DNA of 64,000 nt from Flavobacteriales bacterium (GCA_021739695.1 JAIPBM010000001.1:186001-250000); one strand, 5' to 3'. Counted from the first letter of the stretch, positions 17,156 through 27,023 are shown. Program-made: numbers and translations. The notes: generated from the sequence alone by a model not told the origin.

Positions 17156-17715
17156 TGAATTGGCTTGACATTCTGTTGGCCATACCAATGATCTGGGGCC
17201 TTTACAAAGGTTTGACGAGCGGCTTCATCATGGAAATTGCCCGATTGGTTGCACTGATCACTGGCGTTTATCTGGCAGTAAGGTTTGCTCAAGAACTTTC
17301 AGAATACGTCTATCAGAATTCGGATATCACGAACGAATTTCTTCCCATCCTTTCGTTCGCCATCATTTTTGTAGGAGTCGTTCTACTAGTACATTTCTTT
17401 GCCAAGGCCATTGAGCAATTAGCCAAAGCAGTCGCCTTGGGATGGGCGAATAAAGCTGCTGGTGCTGCTTTTGGGGTTCTCAGAATGACGTTCATAGTTA
17501 GCATCGTGATAATGATGCTTTCACGCTTTGAACTGTTAGATAAATTCAATCGGGGCGAAACAGCAGGGAAATCGTTTCTCTATTCGCCAGTAACACAATT
17601 AGCTCCGTTCATTCTTCCTATTTTGGAAGATGTGAACAAAGATTCCATACTAGATAAGGTTGACAGAAAAGTGAATAAAGCGCGCGATGCGATCCGTGAT
17701 ATTATCCACGAATAG
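17155..17715 (+). CDS. CvpA family membrane protein
   Basis: 186 residues with four hydrophobic helices (about 5-25, 28-48, 62-85, 100-125). The opening [22 protein letters not shown]-type text is the CvpA hallmark (seen as [12 protein letters not shown]). CvpA proteins are needed for colicin V production in E. coli and in other bacteria for envelope integrity; the molecular role is unresolved. Coupled to the VWA gene (TGATG). Its last 14 bases overlap the convergent pgk gene. Confidence 0.93.
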   Translation: MNWLDILLAIPMIWGLYKGLTSGFIMEIARLVALITGVYLAVRFAQELSEYVYQNSDITNEFLPILSFAIIFVGVVLLVHFFAKAIEQLAKAVALGWANKAAGAAFGVLRMTFIVSIVIMMLSRFELLDKFNRGETAGKSFLYSPVTQLAPFILPILEDVNKDSILDKVDRKVNKARDAIRDIIHE

Positions 17716-18892
17716 CTTTGATTCCTGGAAGCTCTTTTCCTTCCATATACTCCAATAGCGCACCTCCACCAGTTGAAACGTAGCTAAATTTATCAGCAAG
17801 ATTGAACTTGTTGATAGCTGCTACAGAATCGCCTCCACCAACCAAAGAAAACGCTCCGTTTTCTGTTGCTTTAGTGATTGAAAGCGCTACGGACTTGGTT
17901 CCATGCTGGAACGATTCCATTTCGAAAACACCCATTGGACCGTTCCAAAGAATGGTCTGAGACAACTGAATAACGGCATCGTAAGATTTCTCTGCTTTTG
18001 GGCCAATATCCAATCCTAACCAACCATCAGGAATGGCGTTGGTATCGCATGTCTGTGTGTTGGCATTATTATCAAATGCATCGCCCGCAATTGTGTCTTC
18101 TGGCAAGTGGATTTTAACGCCTTTTGCTTCAGCATCCAGCAGAATTTGCTTCGCAGTCTCCAAGTAATCATCTTCTACCAGCGATTTTCCAACCGAACCA
18201 CCCATTGCTTTCGCAAATGTGTAGCTCATTCCTCCACCGATAATAATGTGGTCAACGCTATTGATGAGGTTTGAAATGATGGAAATCTTCGAAGAAACCT
18301 TGGCTCCACCCATCACAGCCGTAACCGGTCGTTTTGAATCTTTAAGCACCTTATCTACACTTTCGATTTCCTGCGCCAACAAATAGCCGAATAGCTTGTC
18401 GCTGGGAAAGAAATCTGCCACAATGGTTGTTGATGCATGAGCTCGATGAGCGGTGCCAAAAGCATCATTCACGTAAACATCTCCCAAATTGGCCAACTGC
18501 TGTGAAAAAGCTCGGTCGCCTGCTTCTTCTTCTTTGTGAAACCGCAGGTTTTCCAAAAGCAACACGTGACCCATTTTCAACGAATCTGCTGCGGCTATGG
18601 CTTCTGGTCCAACACAATCTGAAGCAAATTTCACAGATACTCCAATTAATTGAGTCAGATGCGCAACTATGTGCTTAAGAGAAAACTTATTTTCAGATCC
18701 GCTCTTTGGCCTTCCGAGATGACTCATTAGAATAACTGCACCGCCATCATCCAAAATCTTGGTGATGGTTGGCAGTGCCGCGCGTATTCGTGTATCGTCA
18801 GTGATATTGAAATTTGCATCCAACGGAACGTTGAAATCAACCCTCACAAGCGCTTTTTTACCAGCAAACGAAAATGTGTCCATAGTTTTCAT
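17702..18892 (-). CDS. pgk: phosphoglycerate kinase
   Basis: 396 residues. It makes ATP from 1,3-bisphosphoglycerate in glycolysis, or runs in reverse in gluconeogenesis. The N-terminal signature [14 protein letters not shown], the arginine and histidine of the 3-phosphoglycerate site (MSHLGRPK), the hinge and the nucleotide domain ([24 protein letters not shown]) are all present. The start at 18892 (MKTMDTF) is set by a TATTTTTG box ending 5 nt upstream; a longer reading would include the promoter. A perfect 16-bp palindrome lies just upstream. Its 3' end overlaps cvpA's end by 14 bp. Confidence 0.98.
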   Translation of the reverse strand: MKTMDTFSFAGKKALVRVDFNVPLDANFNITDDTRIRAALPTITKILDDGGAVILMSHLGRPKSGSENKFSLKHIVAHLTQLIGVSVKFASDCVGPEAIAAADSLKMGHVLLLENLRFHKEEEAGDRAFSQQLANLGDVYVNDAFGTAHRAHASTTIVADFFPSDKLFGYLLAQEIESVDKVLKDSKRPVTAVMGGAKVSSKISIISNLINSVDHIIIGGGMSYTFAKAMGGSVGKSLVEDDYLETAKQILLDAEAKGVKIHLPEDTIAGDAFDNNANTQTCDTNAIPDGWLGLDIGPKAEKSYDAVIQLSQTILWNGPMGVFEMESFQHGTKSVALSITKATENGAFSLVGGGDSVAAINKFNLADKFSYVSTGGGALLEYMEGKELPGIKAIRG

Positions 18893-18897
18893 GGTCG

Positions 18898-18905
18898 CAA
18901 AAATA
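18898..18905 (-). promoter_or_regulatory. -7 box of pgk, leaderless spacing
   Basis: TATTTTTG on the minus strand, ending 5 nt before the ATG at 18892; a minus-strand TTG lies 22 bp upstream inside the palindrome. Confidence 0.55.
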
Positions 18906-18915
18906 GAAATCAGCT

Positions 18916-18931
18916 CTTGCTTTAAAGCAAG
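18916..18931. promoter_or_regulatory. perfect 16-bp palindrome, candidate operator
   Basis: CTTGCTTTAAAGCAAG is self-complementary over all 16 bases and lies between the divergent pgk and epimerase promoters, overlapping the position of the pgk -33 element. This is where a dimeric repressor or activator would bind. Confidence 0.5.
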
Positions 18932-18952
18932 TGATACCATTGTATTGAATCA

Positions 18953-18960
18953 TACTTTTG
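18953..18960 (+). promoter_or_regulatory. -7 box of the epimerase gene, leaderless spacing
   Basis: TACTTTTG, ending 4 nt before the ATG at 18965. Confidence 0.5.
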
Positions 18961-18964
18961 AGTC

Positions 18965-19993
18965 ATGATATTGGTAACGGGCGGAACGGGTTTGTTGGGT
19001 TCTCATCTACTGTTGAATTTGGTGGAGAACGGTGAGTCGGTAAGGGCCATTTACCGAACCGAAGCCAAGCGCGATGCGGTTCTCGGCATTTTCGGTTATT
19101 ACCAAGAAAATCCAAGGCCATTATGGGAACGGATTGATTGGGTAATCGGAGATGTTTTGGATATTCCAAGCTTAGAAGACGCTTTTGATGGCGTTTCTCA
19201 AGTTTATCATTGCGCTGCCGCTGTCACATTTCTACCTGCTGATGAACCGTACATGCACAAAGTGAATGTGGAGGGCACGGCCAATGTGGTTAATCTATGT
19301 TTAGAAAGACCTGAGTTACGATTATGTCATGTAAGCTCGGTGGCAGCCATTGGGCGAGATGGCTCCGAAAAGGTGATAAACGAACAGAACGAGTGGAAGG
19401 AAAGCAAGCACAACGCATCGTATGCGGTCAGTAAGCATCATGCCGAAATGGAGGTTTGGCGTGGCATTACAGAAGGCTTGAACGCTTTCATGATCAACCC
19501 ATCGTTGATCATCGGACCTGGCGATTGGTCGCAAAGCACAGGAGCCATGTTCAGAAAAGCATGGAAAGGTTTGCCTTTTTACACACGAGGCGGCAACTGT
19601 TTTGTGGATGTTCGTGACGTGGTAGCAGTGATGATGGCACTGATGAAATCAGAGGTTCGGAACGAACGCTTTATTGTAGGTGCTGAAAACCGCTTGTTCA
19701 AAGAGGTTTTTGAGCGCATAGCACAAAACATGGGTAAGAAGCCGCCAACGCTTGAAGCTTCTCCGTGGATGACAGAGCTAACGTGGCGTGCAGAAAAAAT
19801 GCGCAGCGCCATAACTGGAACCAAGCCATTCATTACAAAAGAAGTTGCACATCATGCTTTGCAACTGAACCGCTACGATAACGCTAAACTGTTGCAGAAA
19901 CTTCCTGATTTCAGCTTCAGAAAAGTGGATGAAACTTTAGATTTTGTGTGCGACAAATTCATGTACGACCAGACAGCTACTGCGCTGAATTGA
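18965..19993 (+). CDS. NAD-dependent epimerase/dehydratase family protein
   Basis: 342 residues, extended short-chain dehydrogenase. The Rossmann motif GGTGLLG is at residues 6-12, a serine-containing HVSSVAAIG strand near 117-125, and the catalytic YxxxK as YAVSKHH near 155. The set resembles dihydroflavonol-reductase-like or 3-beta-hydroxysteroid-like reductases (NPSLIIGPGDW), so a sugar or hydroxy-ketone substrate cannot be chosen. Start supported by the -7 box 4 nt upstream. Its end overlaps the convergent DUF4296 gene by 17 bp. Confidence 0.92.
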   Translation: MILVTGGTGLLGSHLLLNLVENGESVRAIYRTEAKRDAVLGIFGYYQENPRPLWERIDWVIGDVLDIPSLEDAFDGVSQVYHCAAAVTFLPADEPYMHKVNVEGTANVVNLCLERPELRLCHVSSVAAIGRDGSEKVINEQNEWKESKHNASYAVSKHHAEMEVWRGITEGLNAFMINPSLIIGPGDWSQSTGAMFRKAWKGLPFYTRGGNCFVDVRDVVAVMMALMKSEVRNERFIVGAENRLFKEVFERIAQNMGKKPPTLEASPWMTELTWRAEKMRSAITGTKPFITKEVAHHALQLNRYDNAKLLQKLPDFSFRKVDETLDFVCDKFMYDQTATALN

Positions 19994-20330
19994 CCTCGCT
20001 TTCCTGTTCTGATAGATTTTCCAGAACCTTATCGTAAATCACATCCATTCTATCGGTTTGGGTAGAATAGTAGTACAGACTGCTATCAAAATCGGCTTTG
20101 GAAACATTATTGGTCGCGAATATGGAGCCGAAAGCTTCGTCATACTGAAGCCCCGAAGAATCTGGATTGTAAATCTTGAGGTTGGCGGCAGTTTCTACAA
20201 TATGCATGTCCACCATCATTGAAACCATCTTTTCCTCATCTATTAGGTAAGCTGGTTTCTTAGGTTCGTTTTCCTGACAAGAAACGACAAAAAGGGAAAT
20301 CGAAAAGAGGAAGATGACTGCTTTTCTCAT
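19977..20330 (-). CDS. DUF4296 domain lipoprotein
   Basis: 117 residues. Lipoprotein signal with the cysteine in FVVSCQEN (about residue 18), then the DUF4296 domain: EEKMVSMMVDMHIVETAANL and the later SLYYYSTQTDRMDVIYDKVL. The family is small, Bacteroidota-specific and of unknown function. It follows dihydroorotase with a 4-nt overlap, in the order polyprenol glycosyltransferase - dihydroorotase - DUF4296 that I recognise as conserved in the phylum. Confidence 0.92.
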   Translation of the reverse strand: MRKAVIFLFSISLFVVSCQENEPKKPAYLIDEEKMVSMMVDMHIVETAANLKIYNPDSSGLQYDEAFGSIFATNNVSKADFDSSLYYYSTQTDRMDVIYDKVLENLSEQESEVNSAQ

Positions 20331-21670
20331 CGATCAAAGGTCAATCGTTGGCCAAGAACAGCATCGTTTAGTTTGCCATTCGAGTAGACCAGATTTCCGT
20401 TCACAAATGTGTGTGTAACGGACGAAGAGAATGTTGTTCCCTCAAAAATGGACCAGCCACATTTGTACAGAATATTCTGCTTAGAAACCTTCCAATCGTG
20501 TTTAGGATCTACAAGAACAAGGTCTGCAGCGTAGCCTTCGCGGATAAATCCACGGTTTTCCAACTGAAAACAAATGGCCGGTGCATGGCACATTTTCTCC
20601 ACCATCTGCTCAATGGATAAAACGCCATTTTTCACATGTTCCATCATGGCCGGAAGCGCGTGCTGAACGAGTGGTCCTCCCGAAGGCGCCTTTAAGTAGC
20701 TGTTCTGTTTCTCCTCCCAAGTGTGCGGAGCGTGATCGGTGGCAATAATGTCAATTCGGTCATCGAGCAAGGCTTTAAAAATGCCTTTCCTGTCCTCTTC
20801 GCTTTTAACCGCAGGATTCCATTTGAGCAAGGTTCCTTTTTCCGCGTACATCGACTCATTGAAGGTCAAATGATGAATGCAGGCTTCAGCAGTTATACGT
20901 TTTTGGGCCAACGGAATGGAATTATCGAAAAGGTGCGTTTCCTTTTCTGTTGAGATGTGAAGAATATGCAGCCGCGTATTATGTCTTTTCGCCAACTCTA
21001 CCGCTTTTGATGACGACAGATAGCACGCTTCTACACTTCGGATATTCGGGTGTTCCCAGATCGGAATGTCTTCACCGTATTGCTCAATCGCTCTAGCCGT
21101 GTTTGCTCTTATGGTGGCTTCGTCCTCGCAATGCGTGGCAATCAACAACGGACATTCTGCGAATATTCCATCGAGTGTTGCTTCATTGTCTACCAACATA
21201 TTTCCTGTGGATGAGCCCATAAAGATCTTGATGCCGCAAACGTTTCTTCCATCGGTTTTCAAAACCTCATCCAAATTATCGTTGGAGGCTCCCATGAAAA
21301 ACGAGTAGTTGGCCAACGAAACCTGAGCTGCGCGATCGTATTTCTGCTGCAGCAGTTCCTGTGTGAGCGCATTCGGAACGGTGTTGGGCATTTCCATGTA
21401 ACTCGTAATTCCCCCAGCAACAGCCGCGCGCGACTCGGTAAAAAGTTCGCCTTTGTGGGTCAGTCCTGGCTCACGAAAATGCACTTGATCATCAATTACT
21501 CCGGGAATGAGGTAAAGTCCATCGGCATTGATCTCGTTCACGAGTTCGTTTGCAGCAAGCTGAATTTGATCCTCAATTTTTGCGATGCGTCCATCTTCAA
21601 TCAAAAGGTCTTTAACCTCTTGTCTTCCTTCGTTTACAATGGTTGCACCTTTGATCAGATGTCTCGTCAT
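20327..21670 (-). CDS. dihydroorotase
   Basis: 447 residues, class I dihydroorotase size. It closes carbamoyl-aspartate to dihydroorotate in pyrimidine synthesis. The amidohydrolase fold is clear: PGVIDDQVHFREPG near residue 60, the bridging-ligand region around KIFMGSSTGNM, TATHCEDE-type metal ligands (LIATHCEDEA), LHILHISTEKE, and the late metal aspartate in IATDHAPHTWEEK. The first motif has DDQVHFR where most dihydroorotases have DxHVHFR, so one of the two metal-binding histidines is Gln. It is coupled by 4 nt to the DUF4296 gene and starts 4 nt after the glycosyltransferase. Confidence 0.93.
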   Translation of the reverse strand: MTRHLIKGATIVNEGRQEVKDLLIEDGRIAKIEDQIQLAANELVNEINADGLYLIPGVIDDQVHFREPGLTHKGELFTESRAAVAGGITSYMEMPNTVPNALTQELLQQKYDRAAQVSLANYSFFMGASNDNLDEVLKTDGRNVCGIKIFMGSSTGNMLVDNEATLDGIFAECPLLIATHCEDEATIRANTARAIEQYGEDIPIWEHPNIRSVEACYLSSSKAVELAKRHNTRLHILHISTEKETHLFDNSIPLAQKRITAEACIHHLTFNESMYAEKGTLLKWNPAVKSEEDRKGIFKALLDDRIDIIATDHAPHTWEEKQNSYLKAPSGGPLVQHALPAMMEHVKNGVLSIEQMVEKMCHAPAICFQLENRGFIREGYAADLVLVDPKHDWKVSKQNILYKCGWSIFEGTTFSSSVTHTFVNGNLVYSNGKLNDAVLGQRLTFDR

Positions 21671-21674
21671 TCCT

Positions 21675-22406
21675 TTATCGTTTATAACTCTTGAACAGGC
21701 TTTTGATTCTCATTTCCAACACTCCGAAAATGGCTTCTTTGAAAATGCCTGAACTCATTTTCGACTCGCCTGCTGTTCTGTCTGTGAAGATTATCGGTAT
21801 TTCCTTAATGATGAAGCCGTATTTCCAAGTGATGAATTTCATCTCTATCTGAAATGCATAACCGTAAAACTTGATGTCATCCAACGGAATTGTTTCCAAT
21901 ACGGTTCTTCTGTAGCATTTGAAGCCAGCAGTTGTATCTCTGATGGTCATTCCCGTAATGAAACGTACGTAAGTTGATGCGTAATAAGACATCAGCACGC
22001 GGCTCATTGGCCAATTAACCACATTTACACCTCGGATGTAGCGCGATCCGATCACAAGGTCGGCCGGTTCATCCACGGCAGCATTGTAAAGATTGGTCAG
22101 GTCTTCTGGATTATGCGAAAAATCGCAATCCATCTCAAAAATGAACTCGTATTCACGCGCCAAGGCCCATTTAAAACCATGGATGTAGGCAGTGCCCAGC
22201 CCAAGTTTGCCAGACCGTTCTTCAATAAAAAGCCTCCCTTGGAATTCTTCTAATAGTTCCTTTACCATGGAGGCCGTTCCATCGGGCGAACCATCATCAA
22301 TAATCAGAAGGTCGAACTTTTTATCCAACGACATCACCTTACGGATCATCTGATGGATGTTCTCCTTCTCGTTGTATGTTGGTATGATAACTAGACTATC
22401 TGACAC
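21675..22406 (-). CDS. polyprenol monophosphomannose synthase-like glycosyltransferase (GT2)
   Basis: 243 residues. A single GT2 catalytic domain: VIIPTYNEKENI at the start, the DDGSPDGTA nucleotide-sugar loop (residues 37-45), the metal-binding FEMDCDFSHNP (about 92-102) and the acceptor-side TTAGFKCYRRTVLE. These match dolichol-phosphate mannose synthase, which transfers mannose from GDP-mannose to a polyprenyl phosphate. No C-terminal membrane helices are present, as in the short form. It lies 4 nt upstream of dihydroorotase and 18 nt downstream of the GT4-GT2 fusion. Confidence 0.92.
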   Translation of the reverse strand: MSDSLVIIPTYNEKENIHQMIRKVMSLDKKFDLLIIDDGSPDGTASMVKELLEEFQGRLFIEERSGKLGLGTAYIHGFKWALAREYEFIFEMDCDFSHNPEDLTNLYNAAVDEPADLVIGSRYIRGVNVVNWPMSRVLMSYYASTYVRFITGMTIRDTTAGFKCYRRTVLETIPLDDIKFYGYAFQIEMKFITWKYGFIIKEIPIIFTDRTAGESKMSSGIFKEAIFGVLEMRIKSLFKSYKR

Positions 22407-22424
22407 GGCTGACGGCTAAATTAC

Positions 22425-24500
22425 TCAACCTTTGAGGCTCTTAATTGATGTGATAAGACTTTTTAACAAGCTTCCTCCCGGAAGGTTGTAAATCAGGGTG
22501 ACCAACTTGGCACTGTTGCGAGGTGCTTCTGGAAATTGAATTAAAAAAAACAGGAGTTCTCTGATCAATTGCGTTCGCTGACCAGTGCTTTGATAATGCC
22601 TGATGAGCAATTCTTTCAAACCTCGCTGTTTATTTCGAATGAAGTTTACCGATAGTTTCTCGTTAACCAATGGATTATTCAGCAGAGACGAAAACACATA
22701 AATCAAATGCAAAATACTGTCCCTGGACTGTTTATCAGTATTTCCCGAATGAACCCGAAGTTTAGCCGTATATCCGCTTACTGGCAAAACTGGAAATTCT
22801 GACGTTATTCTTGCCCAAAGTTCTACGTCTTCGTTAATGAATAGAGCTGGATTAAATTGATATTTGTACAAAATTTTTCGGGAAACACAAACGGAATCGG
22901 GCGCAAACTGATTGGCAATGACGTACTCGACATCTGAATTAAACTTATTGCGATCACTATATTTTACCTTATGCTCTTTGATTCCGTTTTCATAAAACCA
23001 AATCAATCCTGTGTGAAGCATTGTATCTTGCTTCAAGGAAACAGCAGCTTTTCGCAGCGTGCCTAGATGGTCTGGCAACCACAAGTCATCACTGTCTAAA
23101 AAACATATAAACCTTCCCCTGGCAGCGGTAATTCCGACATTTCGAGCTATACTTCTTCCTTTATTTTGTTGCTTAATGTAAATAATGCGTTGGTCTTCAT
23201 TTGCATATTCTTTTACTAGACCTTCCGAATTGTCCTCAGAACCATCATCAACAATAATATGCTCGTAGTCGGAGAATGTCTGAGCTTGAACGCTAACTAT
23301 CATTTCTCCTAGAAAGGATGCGCGATTATAAGTTGGTGTAATTATGGAGAAAAAAGGCTCAGCTACGTTGTTTTGGTCAGATGATAATAGATCTGCAACG
23401 ACACCATTAAGCGATTGGAAAATGGATTCAACTTCCTTCGCCCGTTCTGACCACTGATAAGTATTGCCACGTGACAATGCATTAATCCTAAATTGTTCCA
23501 ATTCCTCTCGGTTCTTACTGAGGTGAAGAATTGCACTAACAAATTCTGCCTGATTGATTGCTTTAAAATAATCTACCTGAGGATGACAGTCGTCAAAACC
23601 ACGCATTCCTTCAGGGGTACTAACGATGGCTTGACCAAGCGCAAGAAAATCACAAATCTTATTACGAACACCTCCGCATACTGCACCATCAGGGTAAGTT
23701 GCCAAGCAGATGTCTGATTTAAGTATCTCGTCTTCAAAGTCTTCGATAAAGCCCGTATACAACACATTGCCGCTTTTTGGCAATGGTTTCGTGCCACCAC
23801 CGATAACGACAAATAGAATGCTTGAGTCTTCCGATTCAACTTCTGCAGCTATATCCAAAAGCATTTCCAAAGCCATATCGTTGCTTGGAAATCCATCTAT
23901 TGGAAGAACTGAAGTGCAAATAAATCGTTCATTCTTTGGACTGAGAATCTTTCGAATCGGAATAATCTGCGTGGCGTTTTTAACAATGTGTAACTTTGAC
24001 TCGGGCTTGTTGTAGATCTCCGAGAGAATCTTGCTGGTTTCAGACGAAACAGTTATTACAAGGTCTGATTCAATAACAGCGCTTTTCTCCCGGTCAAAGG
24101 TTATTTGCTGACCTTCTTCATCTGCACCAAAATTCTGATGCTCATAAAAGACAGAGGTATGTGCGTCATAAACCCTTGGAACTTTTGGAAGTGCTCTCGA
24201 AAGCCTTACCCACATCCAATTGTTGAGTTGATGTACATAAATTACATCGGGCTTGAATAAGCGCACCCTCACAAAAAGCCATGCAAAATTAAATGCCCTA
24301 TCAAGAATTGATATGCCAGATTCTAGAGAATCTTTGCTCATAAAAGCAACACGGCTTTTTCCTTTTCCAGATTTATCGCAAACGTGCAATATCTCATGGC
24401 CAATGTCTGAAAGACCATCACCAATAAACATTGGGCGAGTACTTTCTCCGTACCCATTTTCCTTAATATTTGAAACGATTAGAATCCGCAACTTACTCAT
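22425..24500 (-). CDS. two-domain glycosyltransferase (GT4-like + GT2)
   Basis: 691 residues holding two transferases in one chain. The N-terminal part (about 1-370) is a GT-B, GT4-like domain: LRILIVSNIKENGYGESTRP at the start, VYDAHTSVFYEH, the linker VIESDLVITVSSET and the donor site GGVRNKICDFLALGQAIVST. The C-terminal part (about 385-690) is GT2: FFSIITPTYNRASFLGE, IIVDDGSEDNSEG, and CFLDSDDLWLPDH with the metal-binding DxD. It probably adds two sugars in a row to a surface glycan. The stretch is more AT-rich than its neighbours. The ATG at 24500 overlaps the M28 peptidase end by 8 nt. Confidence 0.88.
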   Translation of the reverse strand: MSKLRILIVSNIKENGYGESTRPMFIGDGLSDIGHEILHVCDKSGKGKSRVAFMSKDSLESGISILDRAFNFAWLFVRVRLFKPDVIYVHQLNNWMWVRLSRALPKVPRVYDAHTSVFYEHQNFGADEEGQQITFDREKSAVIESDLVITVSSETSKILSEIYNKPESKLHIVKNATQIIPIRKILSPKNERFICTSVLPIDGFPSNDMALEMLLDIAAEVESEDSSILFVVIGGGTKPLPKSGNVLYTGFIEDFEDEILKSDICLATYPDGAVCGGVRNKICDFLALGQAIVSTPEGMRGFDDCHPQVDYFKAINQAEFVSAILHLSKNREELEQFRINALSRGNTYQWSERAKEVESIFQSLNGVVADLLSSDQNNVAEPFFSIITPTYNRASFLGEMIVSVQAQTFSDYEHIIVDDGSEDNSEGLVKEYANEDQRIIYIKQQNKGRSIARNVGITAARGRFICFLDSDDLWLPDHLGTLRKAAVSLKQDTMLHTGLIWFYENGIKEHKVKYSDRNKFNSDVEYVIANQFAPDSVCVSRKILYKYQFNPALFINEDVELWARITSEFPVLPVSGYTAKLRVHSGNTDKQSRDSILHLIYVFSSLLNNPLVNEKLSVNFIRNKQRGLKELLIRHYQSTGQRTQLIRELLFFLIQFPEAPRNSAKLVTLIYNLPGGSLLKSLITSIKSLKG

Positions 24501-25473
24501 TATAAACAATTTGCATCACCGTTTGTCCAACCGCTTTCAATGTTTCGCGGTCAATAACATCGATGTTATCGGAGTGCGTGTGCCAATAGTTCGCAAACCG
24601 CGATTCTGTTTGAGCATCATGCTGAACGATATCGATGCAAGGAATGTGTGCGAAAAGATTGACGTTGACATGATCATCCAAAATTTCCCATGTTCGGTTA
24701 TACTGGAAATGCTTTCCGTAGCCAAGTTGATGGCCCATGTCCCATACCTTGTACACCACATCAGGCGCATACTCCATAGACGTTGCATCCAAGGTAAAAA
24801 TGGCGTCTTTCGCGCCTACCATATCAAGCAATATCCCGTATCGGTAACCGGTCGAATCAACACGTTCCGACCAATACCAAGAACCTCGACAAAAGCCGTG
24901 ATCGTATGGGTCGTCATAGACATCCGTTGCTGGGCGTCCTTGGTCTTCAAGGTCAAATAGGACGATATCCACGCCTACTTCTGGTGACCGTTCTGAGATC
25001 AACCGCGCCATCTCCAATAGAACGGCTACACCACTCGCATTGTCGTTTGCGCCTGAAATTGGCTTTTCCTGGTCTTGAACATCTCTGTCTGCATATTTCC
25101 GACTATCCCAATGGGCGAAAAGCAGAACACGATCGGAACGTGCAGTGTCTGAAGAGGCAATGATATTCCTGAACGCAGATGCATAGCCAGTGTAGACCTT
25201 CATTGAATCGACCTGCTCAGAAACAGCGAACCCATATCTTTTAAAGGTTTTCACCAGATGATCGCCACATTTCTTGTGAGATTCCGTTCCCGGTACTCTA
25301 GGGCCAAACGCCAATTGTTGCTTGATAAAAGCGTAAGCAGAATCAGCCTGAAAATCGGGAGCAGCGTTAAGTTGCTGTTGTGCAGGAATCCGCTTATTGG
25401 GATTGCAGGCGCCAATTGCCAAAAGCAACGCAAAAAAGAAAGACGCTTTACCCCAATTGCCAATCAGCACCAT
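24493..25473 (-). CDS. M28 family zinc peptidase / glutaminyl-peptide cyclotransferase-like lipoprotein
   Basis: 326 residues. A lipoprotein signal (AIGACNPN) anchors it in an envelope membrane. The M28 fold follows with zinc ligands in [11 protein letters not shown] (His), SGANDNASG (bridging Asp), FDLEDQGRP (Glu pair) and the last His in [11 protein letters not shown]. The AHWDSR...HSDNID wording is that of glutaminyl cyclases, which form N-terminal pyroglutamate; in Bacteroidota such lipoproteins modify secreted proteins whose signal peptides are cut before Gln. Whether this one is a cyclase or an aminopeptidase is inference. Its start lies inside the end of cysS (26-bp overlap). Confidence 0.92.
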   Translation of the reverse strand: MVLIGNWGKASFFFALLLAIGACNPNKRIPAQQQLNAAPDFQADSAYAFIKQQLAFGPRVPGTESHKKCGDHLVKTFKRYGFAVSEQVDSMKVYTGYASAFRNIIASSDTARSDRVLLFAHWDSRKYADRDVQDQEKPISGANDNASGVAVLLEMARLISERSPEVGVDIVLFDLEDQGRPATDVYDDPYDHGFCRGSWYWSERVDSTGYRYGILLDMVGAKDAIFTLDATSMEYAPDVVYKVWDMGHQLGYGKHFQYNRTWEILDDHVNVNLFAHIPCIDIVQHDAQTESRFANYWHTHSDNIDVIDRETLKAVGQTVMQIVYNE

Positions 25474-26938
25474 CTTTTCCGTCCATAATGGTTACACCGA
25501 TGGCTTTCAGTTTATCGCGAATAGCATCGGCAGTATTGTAATCCTTATTCTGTTTGGCAATGCTGCGTAAATCAAGCAACACGTCCATCACATCATTCAA
25601 TGTTTTTCCACTTTGGCCATCCGACACATTGCTTCCTAAACCAAGCACATCCTCGAAATAACTGGCAAAGAGCGCTACTACCTGCTCAAATTCGTTCTTA
25701 CTTGGAATGAGCTTCTCTTGCCCATTCTTCAACCCGTTGATGTATGACGAAATATCGAACAGCGTAGCAATGGTCAAAGACGTGTTCATGTCGTCATTCA
25801 TTGCTTCAGTACATTCTTCCGACCATTTGGCAATTTTGGCTGCCACTTCTGGTGTGTCTTGGTTCCAATTCAAGGAAAGTTCGCGAGCAGTTGCAAGTGC
25901 GCTCCTTAACTTGGAATACCCTTTTTGAGCCGCCAACAGCGCTTCATTGCTAAAATCGAGTGTGCTTCTGTAGTGCGCCTGCAGAATAAAGAACCGTATG
26001 GTCATAGGATCGAAAGCCTGATCCAGCAATTTATTATCTCCAGAAAAGAACTCGTGCAACATGATGGTGTTGCCCAACGATTTGGCCATTTTCTGACCGT
26101 TAAGCGTGATCATGTTATTGTGTAGCCAATACTTAGCTGGTTCTTCTCCATTCGACCCTACCGATTGTGCAATTTCACACTCATGATGAGGGAAAAGCAG
26201 GTCCATTCCACCTCCATGAATATCAAAGGAGTTTCCAAGGTATTTGCTGCTCATTACAGAACATTCAATATGCCAGCCCGGAAAGCCTTCGCTCCAAGGA
26301 GAAGGCCATCTCATGATATGCTCAGGCGAAGCCTTTTTCCAAAGCGCGAAATCCAGCCCACTTTTCTTTTCGTCCTGCCCATCAAGATCGCGCGTGTTTG
26401 ATTGCAGGTCCTCTATCTTTCTTCCCGACAGCTTTCCGTAGTGATTTTTTTCAGCATATTTCTTCACGTCAAAATACACGGAACCATTGGAAACGTAGGC
26501 AAACCCGTTCTGAAGCAACTTCTCGGTCATGGCAATTTGCTCGATGATATGCCCTGAAGCTTGAGGCTCTATGGAAGGCCGATTATTGTTCAGCGCATCC
26601 ATATCTCGATGATATCGGTCCTTGTAATACTGAACGACCTCCATCGGTTCCAATTGCTCAAGACGCGCTTTTTTGGCCACCTTATCTTCGCCATGGTCGG
26701 CATCGTTCTCCAAATGTCCTACATCGGTAATGTTGCGAACGTAGCGCACCTTATAACCAAGGTGTTTCAGGTATCTGAAAACGATATCGAATGTGATGGC
26801 TGAACGGGCGTGGCCCAAATGCGCATCGCCATAAACCGTTGGTCCACAAACATACATGCCTACAAACGGTGCATTTGCAGGAACAAATTCTTCCTTCTTT
26901 CTAGTTATCGTGTTGTAAAAGTGCAGCTTGCTACTCAT
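25448..26938 (-). CDS. cysS: cysteinyl-tRNA synthetase
   Basis: 496 residues. Class I synthetase charging tRNA-Cys. The ATG at 26938 gives the family start [17 protein letters not shown]; longer readings run into upstream sequence with no similarity. The zinc cysteine is in [10 protein letters not shown], the HIGH-type motif is HLGH, the second zinc cysteine in WHIECSVM, the remaining ligands in HHECE, and KMSKS appears as KMAKSLGN. The downstream M28 gene overlaps its 3' end by 26 nt, suggesting coupling. Confidence 0.97.
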   Translation of the reverse strand: MSSKLHFYNTITRKKEEFVPANAPFVGMYVCGPTVYGDAHLGHARSAITFDIVFRYLKHLGYKVRYVRNITDVGHLENDADHGEDKVAKKARLEQLEPMEVVQYYKDRYHRDMDALNNNRPSIEPQASGHIIEQIAMTEKLLQNGFAYVSNGSVYFDVKKYAEKNHYGKLSGRKIEDLQSNTRDLDGQDEKKSGLDFALWKKASPEHIMRWPSPWSEGFPGWHIECSVMSSKYLGNSFDIHGGGMDLLFPHHECEIAQSVGSNGEEPAKYWLHNNMITLNGQKMAKSLGNTIMLHEFFSGDNKLLDQAFDPMTIRFFILQAHYRSTLDFSNEALLAAQKGYSKLRSALATARELSLNWNQDTPEVAAKIAKWSEECTEAMNDDMNTSLTIATLFDISSYINGLKNGQEKLIPSKNEFEQVVALFASYFEDVLGLGSNVSDGQSGKTLNDVMDVLLDLRSIAKQNKDYNTADAIRDKLKAIGVTIMDGKDGADWQLG

Positions 26939-26957
26939 TTTCTTTATGCCTAAGCAG

Positions 26958-26965
26958 CAAAGATA
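26958..26965 (-). promoter_or_regulatory. -7 box of cysS
   Basis: TATCTTTG on the minus strand, 19 nt before the ATG at 26938. Confidence 0.45.
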
Positions 26966-27023
26966 GGTTTCGTGAACAACCGATCGTCTGAACGTGGTTT
27001 CTTTTTGATAGGGGTCTGGGTAC

